Shown piece by piece: positions 7,876 to 16,354 of a DNA stretch of 64,000 bases (position 1 is its first letter; each line of letters begins with the position of its first letter). Source of the stretch: GCA-020345945 sp964596985 (lineage in GTDB: Archaea; Thermoproteota; Bathyarchaeia; RBG-16-48-13; GCA-020345945); assembly GCA_964596985.1 (NCBI GenBank), contig CAZQWG010000008.1, positions 1-64,000 on the forward strand, written 5' to 3'. The notes under the pieces were generated by a model. The model had not been told where the DNA came from and did not search any database. It worked only from the letters and a program-made list of their open reading frames with translations. Position numbers and translations under genes: made by a program.

Positions 7876-8123
7876 TTGATCTCCTCGATCTCGATGGAGT
7901 AGTCGTCTTTCACGGGGTTGGATAAAAGCCTCCGTGACATCTCTTCTATCGAGGATCTCGCAGATTCTAGCGAGTCTGCTTCGAAAACGACGTCGAACAG
8001 TTTACTCACTCTAACCTCTTCGACCTCGTACTCCAAGCCGAGAAGCGAGTTCTTGGTGGTTTCTCCTTCAGGATCGTAATATCCCTCTTTCAGGCTGACT
8101 TCCACTCTGGCACGATATCTCAT
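7872..8123 (-). CDS. purS: FGAM synthase accessory subunit PurS
   Basis: The 83-residue PurS bridges PurQ and PurL in the archaeal/Gram-positive FGAM synthase. The sequence shows the typical alpha/beta fold pattern: RARVEVSLKEGYYDPEG at the start, LGLEYEVEEVRVSKLFDV in the middle, and LLSNPVKDDYSIEI near the end. It is first in the purSLQ operon. The ATG at 8123 lacks an SD but has an ACTATTAA-like TATA element about 27 nt upstream, so the mRNA may be leaderless. Confidence 0.95.
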   Translation of the reverse strand: MRYRARVEVSLKEGYYDPEGETTKNSLLGLEYEVEEVRVSKLFDVVFEADSLESARSSIEEMSRRLLSNPVKDDYSIEIEEIK

Positions 8124-8144
8124 GAAGGGATAATGGGTCTCAAG

Positions 8145-8157
8145 ATGAATTAATAGT
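8145..8157 (-). promoter_or_regulatory. Probable promoter of purSLQ
   Basis: On the minus strand a TACTATTAATTC-like element lies about 27 nt upstream of the purS ATG, the spacing expected of a leaderless archaeal transcript. Confidence 0.4.
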
Positions 8158-8326
8158 ATTGCGGATGGTTTGCTCCAAGAGTGCAGTCTTGCGGAGGGCT
8201 GATTGAGGAAAGATTACGATTGTAGAAGCGCCTGCTGAATCATGCATCGGTGGTCCTCGAAGACGCTCAATATGTTGACATATTCATGTATAATAATTGT
8301 ATGAAGTTTGACGGTTAGAACACGTG

Positions 8327-8340
8327 AATATAAAGCTTAA
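8327..8340 (+). promoter_or_regulatory. Probable promoter of the purC operon
   Basis: The sequence ATATAAAGCTTAAA is a good archaeal TATA box and would start transcription near 8358, about 30 nt before the purC TTG. It shares the 266-nt divergent region with purS. Between them, near 8283-8311, is an AT-rich stretch with short TTCAT/ATGAA inverted arms that could be an operator, but the match is weak. Confidence 0.5.
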
Positions 8341-8389
8341 ATCGTCTTTCCCGCAATGATAACACGCAACGTTCACGAGAAGATGTAGG

Positions 8390-9139
8390 TTGTCGAAGAA
8401 GATCAGTGAGGGAAAGACAAAGATCGTCTATGAGACCCAAGACAAAGACGTCGTACTCGTCGAATTCAAAGACGATATCACGGCGTTGGACGGGGAAAAA
8501 CACGACATACTTCCAGGGAAAGGAGCCATAAACTCAACCATCTCGGCAAGACTCTTCCAGACGCTTCAGAATGAAGGGGTTCCTACACACTTCATTTCCC
8601 TTGACCCTTCCAGACCCGTAATGCGCGCGAAGAGACTAAGGATGATCCCCGTTGAGGTCGTCTGTAGGAATCTAGCAGCGGGACACTTCTTGTCACGTTT
8701 TACCATGTTCAAGAAAGGCGAGAAACTGAAGTTCCCCGTCGTCGAATTCTACCTGAAGAACGACGAACTCCATGACCCAATGCTCGTTGAAGACCATCTG
8801 CCTGTACTAGGGCTGGCAAGTAGGGCTCAAACAGCGACGATGAAAGAACTCACCAGGAAGTCCAACACGGTCCTCTCGGAATTCTTTCTCAAGCTGGGTC
8901 TCACGCTTGTCGACTTCAAGCTAGAATTTGGGACAGACGCCGAAGGAGAAATGGTGCTGGGCGACGAACTGAACTGTGATTCCATGAGGCTCTGGGAAAT
9001 CGACACCGGAGAAGCCCTAGATAAGGATGTATACCGAAGGGGTGGGTCACTCGATCAAGTCAAGAAAGTCTACGAAGATAGTCTGAGGAGAATAGTCGGT
9101 GGAAGTCCGGTTCCCAAGAATAAGAATGACCGGACCTAG
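8390..9139 (+). CDS. purC: SAICAR synthetase PurC
   Basis: PurC condenses CAIR with aspartate using ATP. The 249-residue protein begins with the family signature KISEGKTKIVYE. It contains GKGAINSTISARLF, RPVMRAKRLRMIPVEVVCRN, KLGLTLVDFKLEFG and GDELNCDSMRLWE, the substrate-binding and metal-binding runs of the family. The start is TTG at 8390. It is the first gene of the plus-strand purine operon. Confidence 0.97.
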   Translation: MSKKISEGKTKIVYETQDKDVVLVEFKDDITALDGEKHDILPGKGAINSTISARLFQTLQNEGVPTHFISLDPSRPVMRAKRLRMIPVEVVCRNLAAGHFLSRFTMFKKGEKLKFPVVEFYLKNDELHDPMLVEDHLPVLGLASRAQTATMKELTRKSNTVLSEFFLKLGLTLVDFKLEFGTDAEGEMVLGDELNCDSMRLWEIDTGEALDKDVYRRGGSLDQVKKVYEDSLRRIVGGSPVPKNKNDRT

Positions 9140-9178
9140 TTGCAAACCAACAAAGCCCTAGAGGAGTGACCTCGTACT

Positions 9179-10588
9179 ATGAAAGAAAGATGTGGTGTGA
9201 TCGGTCTTTTCGACTTCGACGGGAATACCGTTTCGCCACGGGTATGCGAGGGTCTGTACTCGCTTCAACACCGGGGCCAAGAGGCGTGTGGGGTCTACTC
9301 GTATAATGGCAAAAGTATAGGAGGGCATAAGGCTCCTGGGATGATATCTCAGGTCTTCGACTCGAATTCTCTAAAGAAGATCAATGGTCGAGTTGGCATT
9401 GGGCACGTCATGTACCCGACAACCAGTGTGGACATGGCTCGGCATACGCAGCCCGCGTTTTTCAAGTCGGGTGGAAACGAGTTTGCCTTGGCCTTCAACG
9501 GTACCATCACAAACTTCGTCGAGGTCAAGAAGAGGCTGGAAGGAGAGGGAGAGCATTTCATGCTGGGTACCGATACCGAGGTGCTGACTCGGCTGATAGC
9601 CAGGAGAATCACTCGGGGGGGAAGCTACTTTGATGCATTTGAGGAATGCTTTGAGGAGTTGGACGGGGCCTACAGTCTGGTTCTTCTCAGTGGTCAAGGC
9701 GATCTCTACGGAGTGAGGGACCCTCGAGGTTTCAGACCGCTCTGCTTCGGAAAGACTCCTGAAAACACTGTTGTCGTCGCCTCGGAGAGTGTGGCGATAG
9801 AGACCTTAGGCGGAGAATTGGAGAGAGACATCGATCCCGGTGAGGTCGTCAGGGTAAGCGGGGACGGCGTGGAGAGCAGACATCTGCTCTCGCTAGAAAG
9901 ACACGCTCTCTGCATGTTTGAGTACGTATACTTCGCTCGCCCAGATTCAACTATCCAAGGAAAGAACGTATACGAAACAAGGGTCAGGTTGGGGCGTATC
10001 CTTGCCCAGACCCATCCTGCAGATGTCGATATAGTGATACCGGTCCCGGACTCAGGTAGGTCAGCCGCCTTCGGATACTCCGAGGAGATCGGATGCCCGA
10101 CGGGAGAGGGGTTGATAAAGAATCGATATATCGGCAGAACCTTCATCCAACCGGGCCAAAAGGCCAGAGAATACTCGGTTAAGCTCAAGCTGAATCCGGT
10201 CAGACAGGTCGTCAAGGACAAGAGGATCGCGCTGATCGACGATTCTATCGTTCGCGGCACCACGATGAGAAGAACGGTCAAAATGTTGAAGGAAACCGGG
10301 GCGAAAGAGGTACATGTCAGACCAACCTGCCCACCGATAAAATTCCCTTGCTACATGGGAATCGATTTCCCCACTAGAGAAGAATTGATCGCGTCAAGCA
10401 GAACCGTCGATGAGATTGCACGTTTCATCGGAGCAGACAGTCTGAGATATCAGGCCATCGAGGGGCTTGTGTCCGGCATCGGGTTCGACAAGTATGAACT
10501 ATGTCTTGCGTGCCTTACAGGGGAATACCCGTTAAGAACGGAAGTAGACTTCAAACTGCTTGAGTCAACGCTGAGAGGCAGAGGATAA
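9179..10588 (+). CDS. purF: Amidophosphoribosyltransferase PurF (Fe-S type)
   Basis: PurF catalyses the committed step, PRPP plus glutamine to phosphoribosylamine. The N-terminal nucleophile glutaminase domain starts at Cys5 after a four-residue leader (MKER|CGVIG), implying propeptide removal. The PRPP loop is ALIDDSIVRGTT at 351-362. Cysteines at 245 (CMFEYVYFARPDS), 391 (FPCYMGID), 442 and 445 (LCLAC) match the four ligands of the oxygen-sensitive [4Fe-4S] cluster known from Bacillus PurF. The length (469) is normal. It follows purC on the same strand. Confidence 0.97.
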   Translation: MKERCGVIGLFDFDGNTVSPRVCEGLYSLQHRGQEACGVYSYNGKSIGGHKAPGMISQVFDSNSLKKINGRVGIGHVMYPTTSVDMARHTQPAFFKSGGNEFALAFNGTITNFVEVKKRLEGEGEHFMLGTDTEVLTRLIARRITRGGSYFDAFEECFEELDGAYSLVLLSGQGDLYGVRDPRGFRPLCFGKTPENTVVVASESVAIETLGGELERDIDPGEVVRVSGDGVESRHLLSLERHALCMFEYVYFARPDSTIQGKNVYETRVRLGRILAQTHPADVDIVIPVPDSGRSAAFGYSEEIGCPTGEGLIKNRYIGRTFIQPGQKAREYSVKLKLNPVRQVVKDKRIALIDDSIVRGTTMRRTVKMLKETGAKEVHVRPTCPPIKFPCYMGIDFPTREELIASSRTVDEIARFIGADSLRYQAIEGLVSGIGFDKYELCLACLTGEYPLRTEVDFKLLESTLRGRG

Positions 10589-10655
10589 CCTTGGAGGGGA
10601 AGCAGGACAACCGGCAAATATCTCTTCGAGAATCTATGAGATCGAGGCCCAGAAT

Positions 10656-11930
10656 ATGAGGAACGTGTTGATCATAGGCGGCGGTGGGAGAGAGCATGCC
10701 CTCGGGTGGAAGTGCTCCCAGAGCAAGATAGTCGGCAAGGTATACTATGCCCCCGGAAACGGAGGGACCCAAAAGAACATCTCACTCAAGCCAGATGACT
10801 TCGAAGGTCTCGCCAGGTTCGCCGAAGAAAAGTCCTGCTTCACAGTCGTGGGTCCGGAAGGCCCTCTGGCCGCAGGTATTGTCGACTATTTCCAAGATAA
10901 ACACCTACCCGTCTTCGGGCCCACAAAAGGCGCGGCTAAGCTCGAGGCTAGCAAACGCTGGGCAAAAGAATTCTTCAAGAAACACGGCATCCCCACCGCC
11001 GACTACTACACGACCACAGACCCCGAGAAGGCGAAAGACCACCTGGTCAAGAAAGGCGCCCCCATAGTTGTGAAGGCAAGCGGATTATCGGCTGGAAAGG
11101 GCTCGATAGTCTGCGAAACCATCGATGAAGGAATCCGGGCAATCGAACGGATAATGGTATCGAAGATCTTCGGATCGGCCGGCGATGCCGTTGTCATCGA
11201 GGAGTTTCTTGAAGGCGAGGAAGTCTCCTTCCTCTCGCTTACCGACGGCAAAGAGGTCATGCCTCTTGCAACCTCGCAAGACCACAAGAAGATCGGCGAA
11301 GGAGACACAGGATTGAATACTGGGGGAATGGGGGCATACTCCCCTGCGCCAGTAGCTACCGAAGAAATCTCCGAGACCATCATAAACTTCACCCACAAGA
11401 TCGTAGACGGAATGCGTAGTGAACGCCTCGAATACCGTGGGGTTCTCTACGACGGCGTCATCGTCTGTGACGACAAGGTCTACTGGCTCGAAGAGAACGT
11501 CAGATTCGGGGACCCAGAAGCTCAACCGATCGTGATGAGGATGAACTCCGACCTCTACCCCTACCTCGTTGCCTGCTCCGAGGGACGGTTAGCCGAGATG
11601 GAACCAATAGAGTGGAGGGAAGAGGCGGCTGTCTGCGTCGTTATGGCTTCGGGAGGTTACCCTGAAAAATACGAGACAGGCAAACCCATTTCTGGTCTTG
11701 ATCTGGTGAAGCCGAAGCGGATGAGGGACATCGTTGTCTTCCATGCCGGCACTACCAAGAAGGAGGGACGGATCGTGACCAGCGGTGGAAGAGTCCTTGG
11801 AGTGACGGGTCTAGGCCTCGGAATAGAAACTGCAATCAAGAGGACATACGAGGCTGTTACAGAGATAACCTGGGAGGGTGAATATCACCGCAACGACATA
11901 GGGTACCGCGCGTTGAGGCGTGACAGATGA
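10656..11930 (+). CDS. purD: GAR synthetase PurD
   Basis: PurD ligates glycine to phosphoribosylamine with ATP. The 424-residue ATP-grasp enzyme starts MRNVLIIGGGGREHALGWK, has VVGPEGPLAAGIVD, an ATP-grasp core with VVKASGLSAGKGS, GDTGLNTGGMGAYSP and EENVRFGDPEAQP. Its TGA overlaps the purN ATG (ATGA), indicating coupling. A 67-nt gap separates it from purF. Confidence 0.97.
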   Translation: MRNVLIIGGGGREHALGWKCSQSKIVGKVYYAPGNGGTQKNISLKPDDFEGLARFAEEKSCFTVVGPEGPLAAGIVDYFQDKHLPVFGPTKGAAKLEASKRWAKEFFKKHGIPTADYYTTTDPEKAKDHLVKKGAPIVVKASGLSAGKGSIVCETIDEGIRAIERIMVSKIFGSAGDAVVIEEFLEGEEVSFLSLTDGKEVMPLATSQDHKKIGEGDTGLNTGGMGAYSPAPVATEEISETIINFTHKIVDGMRSERLEYRGVLYDGVIVCDDKVYWLEENVRFGDPEAQPIVMRMNSDLYPYLVACSEGRLAEMEPIEWREEAAVCVVMASGGYPEKYETGKPISGLDLVKPKRMRDIVVFHAGTTKKEGRIVTSGGRVLGVTGLGLGIETAIKRTYEAVTEITWEGEYHRNDIGYRALRRDR

Positions 11931-12766
11931 AGCCACGGCTTTCAGCTGGGAAGTCTTCGAAGAACCCGATGAGGGTATGCGGCTTCATGTCCGGCAGTGG
12001 AACAAATCTAACCCACATCATCAAACATCAATATAAACTACGAGAGATGGGGCTTGAGAACCGGGTTTATGAAGTCGTCTTGATATTCACTGACAACAAA
12101 GACAGCCGGGCAGGAGAAATCTCATCGGAGTATGACATTCCTTGTATGTGTCGGGACATCAATGATTTCTACCGGAGTAGGGGACACGAGGGCAAACGGG
12201 ATCTCTCGCTGAGACCCGAATTCGACCAGGCGACCGTAGAAGCTATCAGAGAATATAGGATTGACCTGATCGCCCTGGCCGGTTACATGAGCATAGTTAC
12301 TCAACCGCTTCTCGAAGCCTACCCCGGAAGAATACTCAACGTTCATCCCGCGGATCTCTCTATTAAGACCGAAGACGGGAGAAGAAAATTCACGGGGCTT
12401 CACGCAGTAAGAGACGTCATCCTTTCTGGCGAGAAGGAACTACGGGCGTCGACACACGTAGTCCGGCGGGAGGTGGACTACGGCGAGATCATTCTGATAT
12501 CGAGGCCGATCCCGGTTGATATACCCCAAGATATAACTCTGGACGAATTGAAGGAGCCAGCGAACGCTGAATACCTCTCACAGCTGACTTCGCAGCACCA
12601 GGACAGGCTGAAAGCCGCCGGAGACTGGGTAATATATCCCAAGACCTTAGAACTGTTCTCCGAGGGAAGAATCAAATTAACCGGTACGGAAGCGGTCTTC
12701 CTCGACGGTCGCCGATTTGAAAACGGAATACGCTGGGAGCTCTTAAGTGCAGACGGGGTGACTTGA
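11927..12766 (+). CDS. purN: GAR formyltransferase PurN
   Basis: This is the folate-dependent formyltransferase of purine synthesis. It has the phosphate-binding loop GFMSGSGTNL at 19-28 and the catalytic Asn138/His140 in LNVHPADLS. The likely catalytic Asp is D184 in VDYGEIILI. At 279 residues it is longer than the roughly 200-residue bacterial enzyme: there is an insertion around 82-100 and a C-terminal extension with YPKTLELFSEGRI. An internal ATG at codon 15 (MRVCGFMSGSG) is an alternative start. No PurT is seen in the window, so formyl-folate chemistry is implied. Confidence 0.9.
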   Translation: MKPRLSAGKSSKNPMRVCGFMSGSGTNLTHIIKHQYKLREMGLENRVYEVVLIFTDNKDSRAGEISSEYDIPCMCRDINDFYRSRGHEGKRDLSLRPEFDQATVEAIREYRIDLIALAGYMSIVTQPLLEAYPGRILNVHPADLSIKTEDGRRKFTGLHAVRDVILSGEKELRASTHVVRREVDYGEIILISRPIPVDIPQDITLDELKEPANAEYLSQLTSQHQDRLKAAGDWVIYPKTLELFSEGRIKLTGTEAVFLDGRRFENGIRWELLSADGVT

Positions 12767-12826
12767 GTAGGCCGCATAGAAGAGGCTCATAAATGATGTT
12801 GACCAAGAAGAAGGAGGAAGATTGAG

Positions 12827-13246
12827 ATGAAGAATAAAGAAGAAGCCCAAGTGGCAGTCGTATCCGGGAGCAAGTCAGACAAAGAGATAGTTCGGAAGGT
12901 GCTCGAGGTACTTGACCAAGCCGATATAAGATACGATACCCGTATACTGTCTGCGCACAGAGATCCACGGGAATTGGAGGAGTTCATAGATGGGTCGCCG
13001 GCAAGAGTCTTCATCGCGATAGCCGGTCTCTCTGCCGCTCTGCCGGGCTTCATCGCATCGAGAACCGAGAAACCCGTCATCGGGGTGCCTGTCTCAGCCA
13101 AGCTCGGGGGGTTAGATGCATTATTGTCGATTGCTCAGATGCCGTCCGGGGTACCTGTTGCATGTGTGGGGATAGACAACGGGAGGAACGCAGCCTACCT
13201 TGCGATCCGCATATTGAGAACCCGGGGAGTAGGGGTTGAGGAATGA
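12827..13246 (+). CDS. purE: AIR carboxylase PurE (probably PurK-independent)
   Basis: PurE makes CAIR. The 139-residue protein has SGSKSD at 13-18 and SAHRDP at 42-47. The loop that is AGAAHLPG in classical PurK-dependent (class I) enzymes reads AGLSAALPG here and lacks the histidine. No purK lies in the cluster. This argues for direct CO2-dependent AIR carboxylation, as in class II enzymes. A strong SD (AGGAGGA) precedes the ATG, and the stop overlaps the purB start. Confidence 0.92.
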   Translation: MKNKEEAQVAVVSGSKSDKEIVRKVLEVLDQADIRYDTRILSAHRDPRELEEFIDGSPARVFIAIAGLSAALPGFIASRTEKPVIGVPVSAKLGGLDALLSIAQMPSGVPVACVGIDNGRNAAYLAIRILRTRGVGVEE

Positions 13247-14598
13247 TGCCGGTTCACCCAATCGAGTTCAGATACTACTACCCCGAGATGAAGGGGATCT
13301 TCGAGGAAGAGAGCAAACTCAATTACTGGCTCATAGTAGAAGCTGCCCTAGCCTACGCGCAAGCAGAAGTAGGGAACATCCCACAAGGGGCTGCGGTGGA
13401 GATAGAAGAGAAGGCGAACACCAAGCACGTGAAGCTGAAAAGGGTCAAGGAGATCGAGGCTGAGATCGACCACGATCTGATGGCCGCGGTCAAAGCGCTC
13501 AGCGAGGTCTGCAAAGGCGACGCAGGCAAGTATATCCACCTAGGCGCAACCAGCTATGACATTGAAGACACCGCACTCGCCCTGCAACTCCGAGAGGCAA
13601 TCGAGATAATCTCAGAGGACCTCAAGAACTTGGAGGACGCCCTCGTAGCGCAGGCAAAGAAACACAAAGACACCGTATGTATTGGGCGCACTCACGGGCA
13701 ACACGCTATCCCAACCACCTACGGGCTGAAGTTCGCTGTCTGGGCGTGCGAGATCCGTAGACACCTGCAACGGCTTGAAGACGTGAAGGGAAGAGTCCTA
13801 GTAGGGAAGATGACTGGAGCTGTGGGCACCCAAGCAAGCTTCGGAGAGAAAGGAATCGAGATCCAAAGCTTGGTGATGCAGAAACTCAAACTGAGGCCTG
13901 CAATAGTCTCCACACAGGTGATACAGCGAGACAGACACGCCGAACTGACAATGATGTTCGCGTTAGTGGCTGCAACCTTGGATAAGATCGCGAAAGAGAT
14001 CCGTAACCTCCAGAGAACCGAGATCGCGGAAGTATTCGAGCCGTTCAAAGCGAGACAAGTCGGATCTTCCACGATGCCCCAGAAGAGGAATCCTCATAAG
14101 AGCGAGAGGATATGCAGCCTCGCCAGAATGGTGAAGTCATTTGTTCTTCCAGCACTGGAGAACGTCTCCTTAGAGCATGAAAGGGATCTGACGAACTCTG
14201 CGAGCGAGCGGATAATAATCCCCGAGTCGTTCATTCTCCTAGACTACATGCTCAAGCAGATGCATATGATTGTGGAGAAGCTGGAATTCAACCCGGATAT
14301 GATCCGGAGAAACCTGGAACTGACACAAGGTCTCTGTATGTCCGAGAGCGTCATGATCGGACTGGTGGAGAAAGGAATGGGAAGGCAGGAGGCCCACGAG
14401 CTGTTAAGGCAGGCTGCACAAGAGACCTTGAAGTCTGGCAGTGCCCTTCGAGAGACCCTGACGAAGGAAGGAACGGTTCTGAAATATCTCACCGAGCAGG
14501 AACTTGAAGAACGTTTGGACCCCGAGAACTATCTCGGGACTGCAAAGGCTCAGGTAGAGAAAGCGATACGATCTCTGACCCGTGGGGTAGAAGATTGA
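13243..14598 (+). CDS. purB: Adenylosuccinate lyase PurB
   Basis: PurB removes fumarate from SAICAR and from adenylosuccinate. The 451-residue fumarase/aspartase-superfamily protein has LGATSYDIEDTALA, IGRTHGQHAIPTTYG and the signature loop GSSTMPQKRNPHKSE carrying the catalytic serine. It starts within the end of purE (ATGATG) and its TGA overlaps purM. It follows purE directly, consistent with successive steps around SAICAR. Confidence 0.97.
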   Translation: MMPVHPIEFRYYYPEMKGIFEEESKLNYWLIVEAALAYAQAEVGNIPQGAAVEIEEKANTKHVKLKRVKEIEAEIDHDLMAAVKALSEVCKGDAGKYIHLGATSYDIEDTALALQLREAIEIISEDLKNLEDALVAQAKKHKDTVCIGRTHGQHAIPTTYGLKFAVWACEIRRHLQRLEDVKGRVLVGKMTGAVGTQASFGEKGIEIQSLVMQKLKLRPAIVSTQVIQRDRHAELTMMFALVAATLDKIAKEIRNLQRTEIAEVFEPFKARQVGSSTMPQKRNPHKSERICSLARMVKSFVLPALENVSLEHERDLTNSASERIIIPESFILLDYMLKQMHMIVEKLEFNPDMIRRNLELTQGLCMSESVMIGLVEKGMGRQEAHELLRQAAQETLKSGSALRETLTKEGTVLKYLTEQELEERLDPENYLGTAKAQVEKAIRSLTRGVED

Positions 14599-15671
14599 TG
14601 TCTGAGGAAGCTACCTACGCGAAGTCAGGAGTAGACCTCGACCAGGTGTCGAAAGCCAGAAGAGAGATCCTCAACCTGCTCGCGTCAACCTTCAAGACCC
14701 GTGCAGGGAGGATCGGTACCCCCCTAGAGATAGAGGGACATTACGCTGGGCTCATCGAGCTTGGAGACAACAAGCTACTTGCACTCCATGTCGACGGCGT
14801 CGGTACAAAGGTGTTGGTCGCCCAGATGATGGAGAAGTACGATACCGTAGGTATAGACGTCGTAGCGATGTGCGTGAACGATCTGATTTGTGTAGGGGCT
14901 GAACCGCTCGCGATGATCGACTACCTCGCTGTCGAGAAGCCAGACGAGGAGATGTCGAGGCAGATCGCTAAAGGACTTGCAGAAGGAGCATGCGCCTCAG
15001 ATGTAGCAATAGTGGGCGGGGAGACCGCGGTCATGCCTGACGTAATCAAAGGGGAATCTCCTGGAAAGGGTTTCGATCTCGCGGCGATGGCGATAGGAAT
15101 CGCAGACCAGGGTAGACTTATCACAGGCTCAAAGATGAGGCCCGGCGACATTGTTGTCGGGTTGGGAAGCAGCGGAATACACAGCAACGGTCTCACGCTC
15201 GCCCGAAAGGTGTTCTTCGACATAGGGGGGCTAGCCGTCGACGATCCCCTACCTGGAACTCGGCGATCGGTGGGCGAAGAGCTATTGGAGCCGACCAAGA
15301 TATACACGAAACCGGTTCTCGAGGTGGCGAACCGTACAGGGGTCTCGGCTCTCGCCAACATCACCGGAGGGGCCTTCACGAAACTGAGAAGATTCCAGCG
15401 GTTCTCAGAAGTCGGCTTCGACTTGGACAAGATGCCGGAACCCCCCAAAGTCTTCAAGGCGATCCAAGAGATCGGAAAGATCTCGGACAGGGAGATGTAC
15501 AAGACCTTCAATATGGGAGTAGGCTTCTGCGTTGTCTGCCCCTCGAAATCTAGACAAGAGACACTTGAGATTCTGGCGAGCCATGACTGTAAGCCAGAAG
15601 TCATAGGAAAGGTAACCGACCGAAAAGGAATAAGAATAAGAACCTCTCGGGGAAAACTGTTGGATTACTAG
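14598..15671 (+). CDS. purM: AIR synthetase PurM
   Basis: PurM closes the imidazole ring of AIR from FGAM using ATP. The 357-residue product has HVDGVGTKVLVAQM, DVVAMCVNDLICVGAEPLAMIDYL, VGGETAVMPDV and GLGSSGIHSNGLTLAR, which are the AIRS dimer and nucleotide-binding motifs. The ATG at 14598 overlaps the purB stop (TGATG). An in-frame TTG one codon earlier is less likely. It is the last recognisable gene of the purCFDNEBM operon. Confidence 0.97.
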   Translation: MSEEATYAKSGVDLDQVSKARREILNLLASTFKTRAGRIGTPLEIEGHYAGLIELGDNKLLALHVDGVGTKVLVAQMMEKYDTVGIDVVAMCVNDLICVGAEPLAMIDYLAVEKPDEEMSRQIAKGLAEGACASDVAIVGGETAVMPDVIKGESPGKGFDLAAMAIGIADQGRLITGSKMRPGDIVVGLGSSGIHSNGLTLARKVFFDIGGLAVDDPLPGTRRSVGEELLEPTKIYTKPVLEVANRTGVSALANITGGAFTKLRRFQRFSEVGFDLDKMPEPPKVFKAIQEIGKISDREMYKTFNMGVGFCVVCPSKSRQETLEILASHDCKPEVIGKVTDRKGIRIRTSRGKLLDY

Positions 15672-15739
15672 GACCTACAAGAGACGTTATGGCGCTTGTC
15701 TTCCCCTAGAGGGTTGATCGAGGAAGGTGAACGGTTCGG

Positions 15740-16312
15740 ATGGGCGATAGAAGAAAGGCTGTCGGAATAATAGAGGCGGCTCCAACGCTCTTGATAGCCG
15801 CGATAGCCGAGGCCTTATCGCTATTGTACTTCTATCCGGAGATGGAAGGCGGGATGTTGATCCTGCTTTTCCTTGTTCTAGCGGGCTCACTCTTGGTGAT
15901 CGGGATATCATGGATGCAGATCTCATTGCTCCCTACGAGATTGAGAGTCAGAGACGCGCATAGGTCAACCGCCCGGAGAATTCGAAGAAAGCGTGGCACT
16001 CCGCTGGCTGAACGTGTCTTCGGATGGTTGTACTCTCGTCGAGGTGGAAGAACGGCGACTATGATCGTGCTGCTAATTTTCTTTTTGTCCCTCTCTCTGG
16101 TTTTTCTTATAGCTTCTGATCTGGCTCTTTCGGTCTACCGGGAGATCTATGTCTCGACCCCCGACTCTATTCAGTCAGGTCTTCGCACGGCGTATGGTCT
16201 TATAAGACCTCTTATGGGGCTGAGATCGGTAGAGAAATGCCTTCTCGCGCAGAATCTCCCAGCCTTCTCGGTTGCAACCAGTTCCCTGCTTATCCTAAGA
16301 CGGCGCAAATAA
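15740..16312 (+). CDS. Hypothetical membrane protein, 190 aa
   Basis: This protein has at least three hydrophobic segments: around 9-30 (APTLLIAAIAEALSLLYF), around 35-58 (MLILLFLVLAGSLLVIGI) and around 105-130 (ATMIVLLIFFLSLSLVFLI). A strongly basic loop (RSTARRIRRKRG) separates the second and third, likely cytoplasmic. No family is recognised. It follows purM by 68 nt on the same strand but has no evident link to purine synthesis. Confidence 0.6.
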   Translation: MGDRRKAVGIIEAAPTLLIAAIAEALSLLYFYPEMEGGMLILLFLVLAGSLLVIGISWMQISLLPTRLRVRDAHRSTARRIRRKRGTPLAERVFGWLYSRRGGRTATMIVLLIFFLSLSLVFLIASDLALSVYREIYVSTPDSIQSGLRTAYGLIRPLMGLRSVEKCLLAQNLPAFSVATSSLLILRRRK

Positions 16313-16354
16313 CGCCGGAGAATCCCTGACCTTCTCTGAAGAACCGGAGAGACG

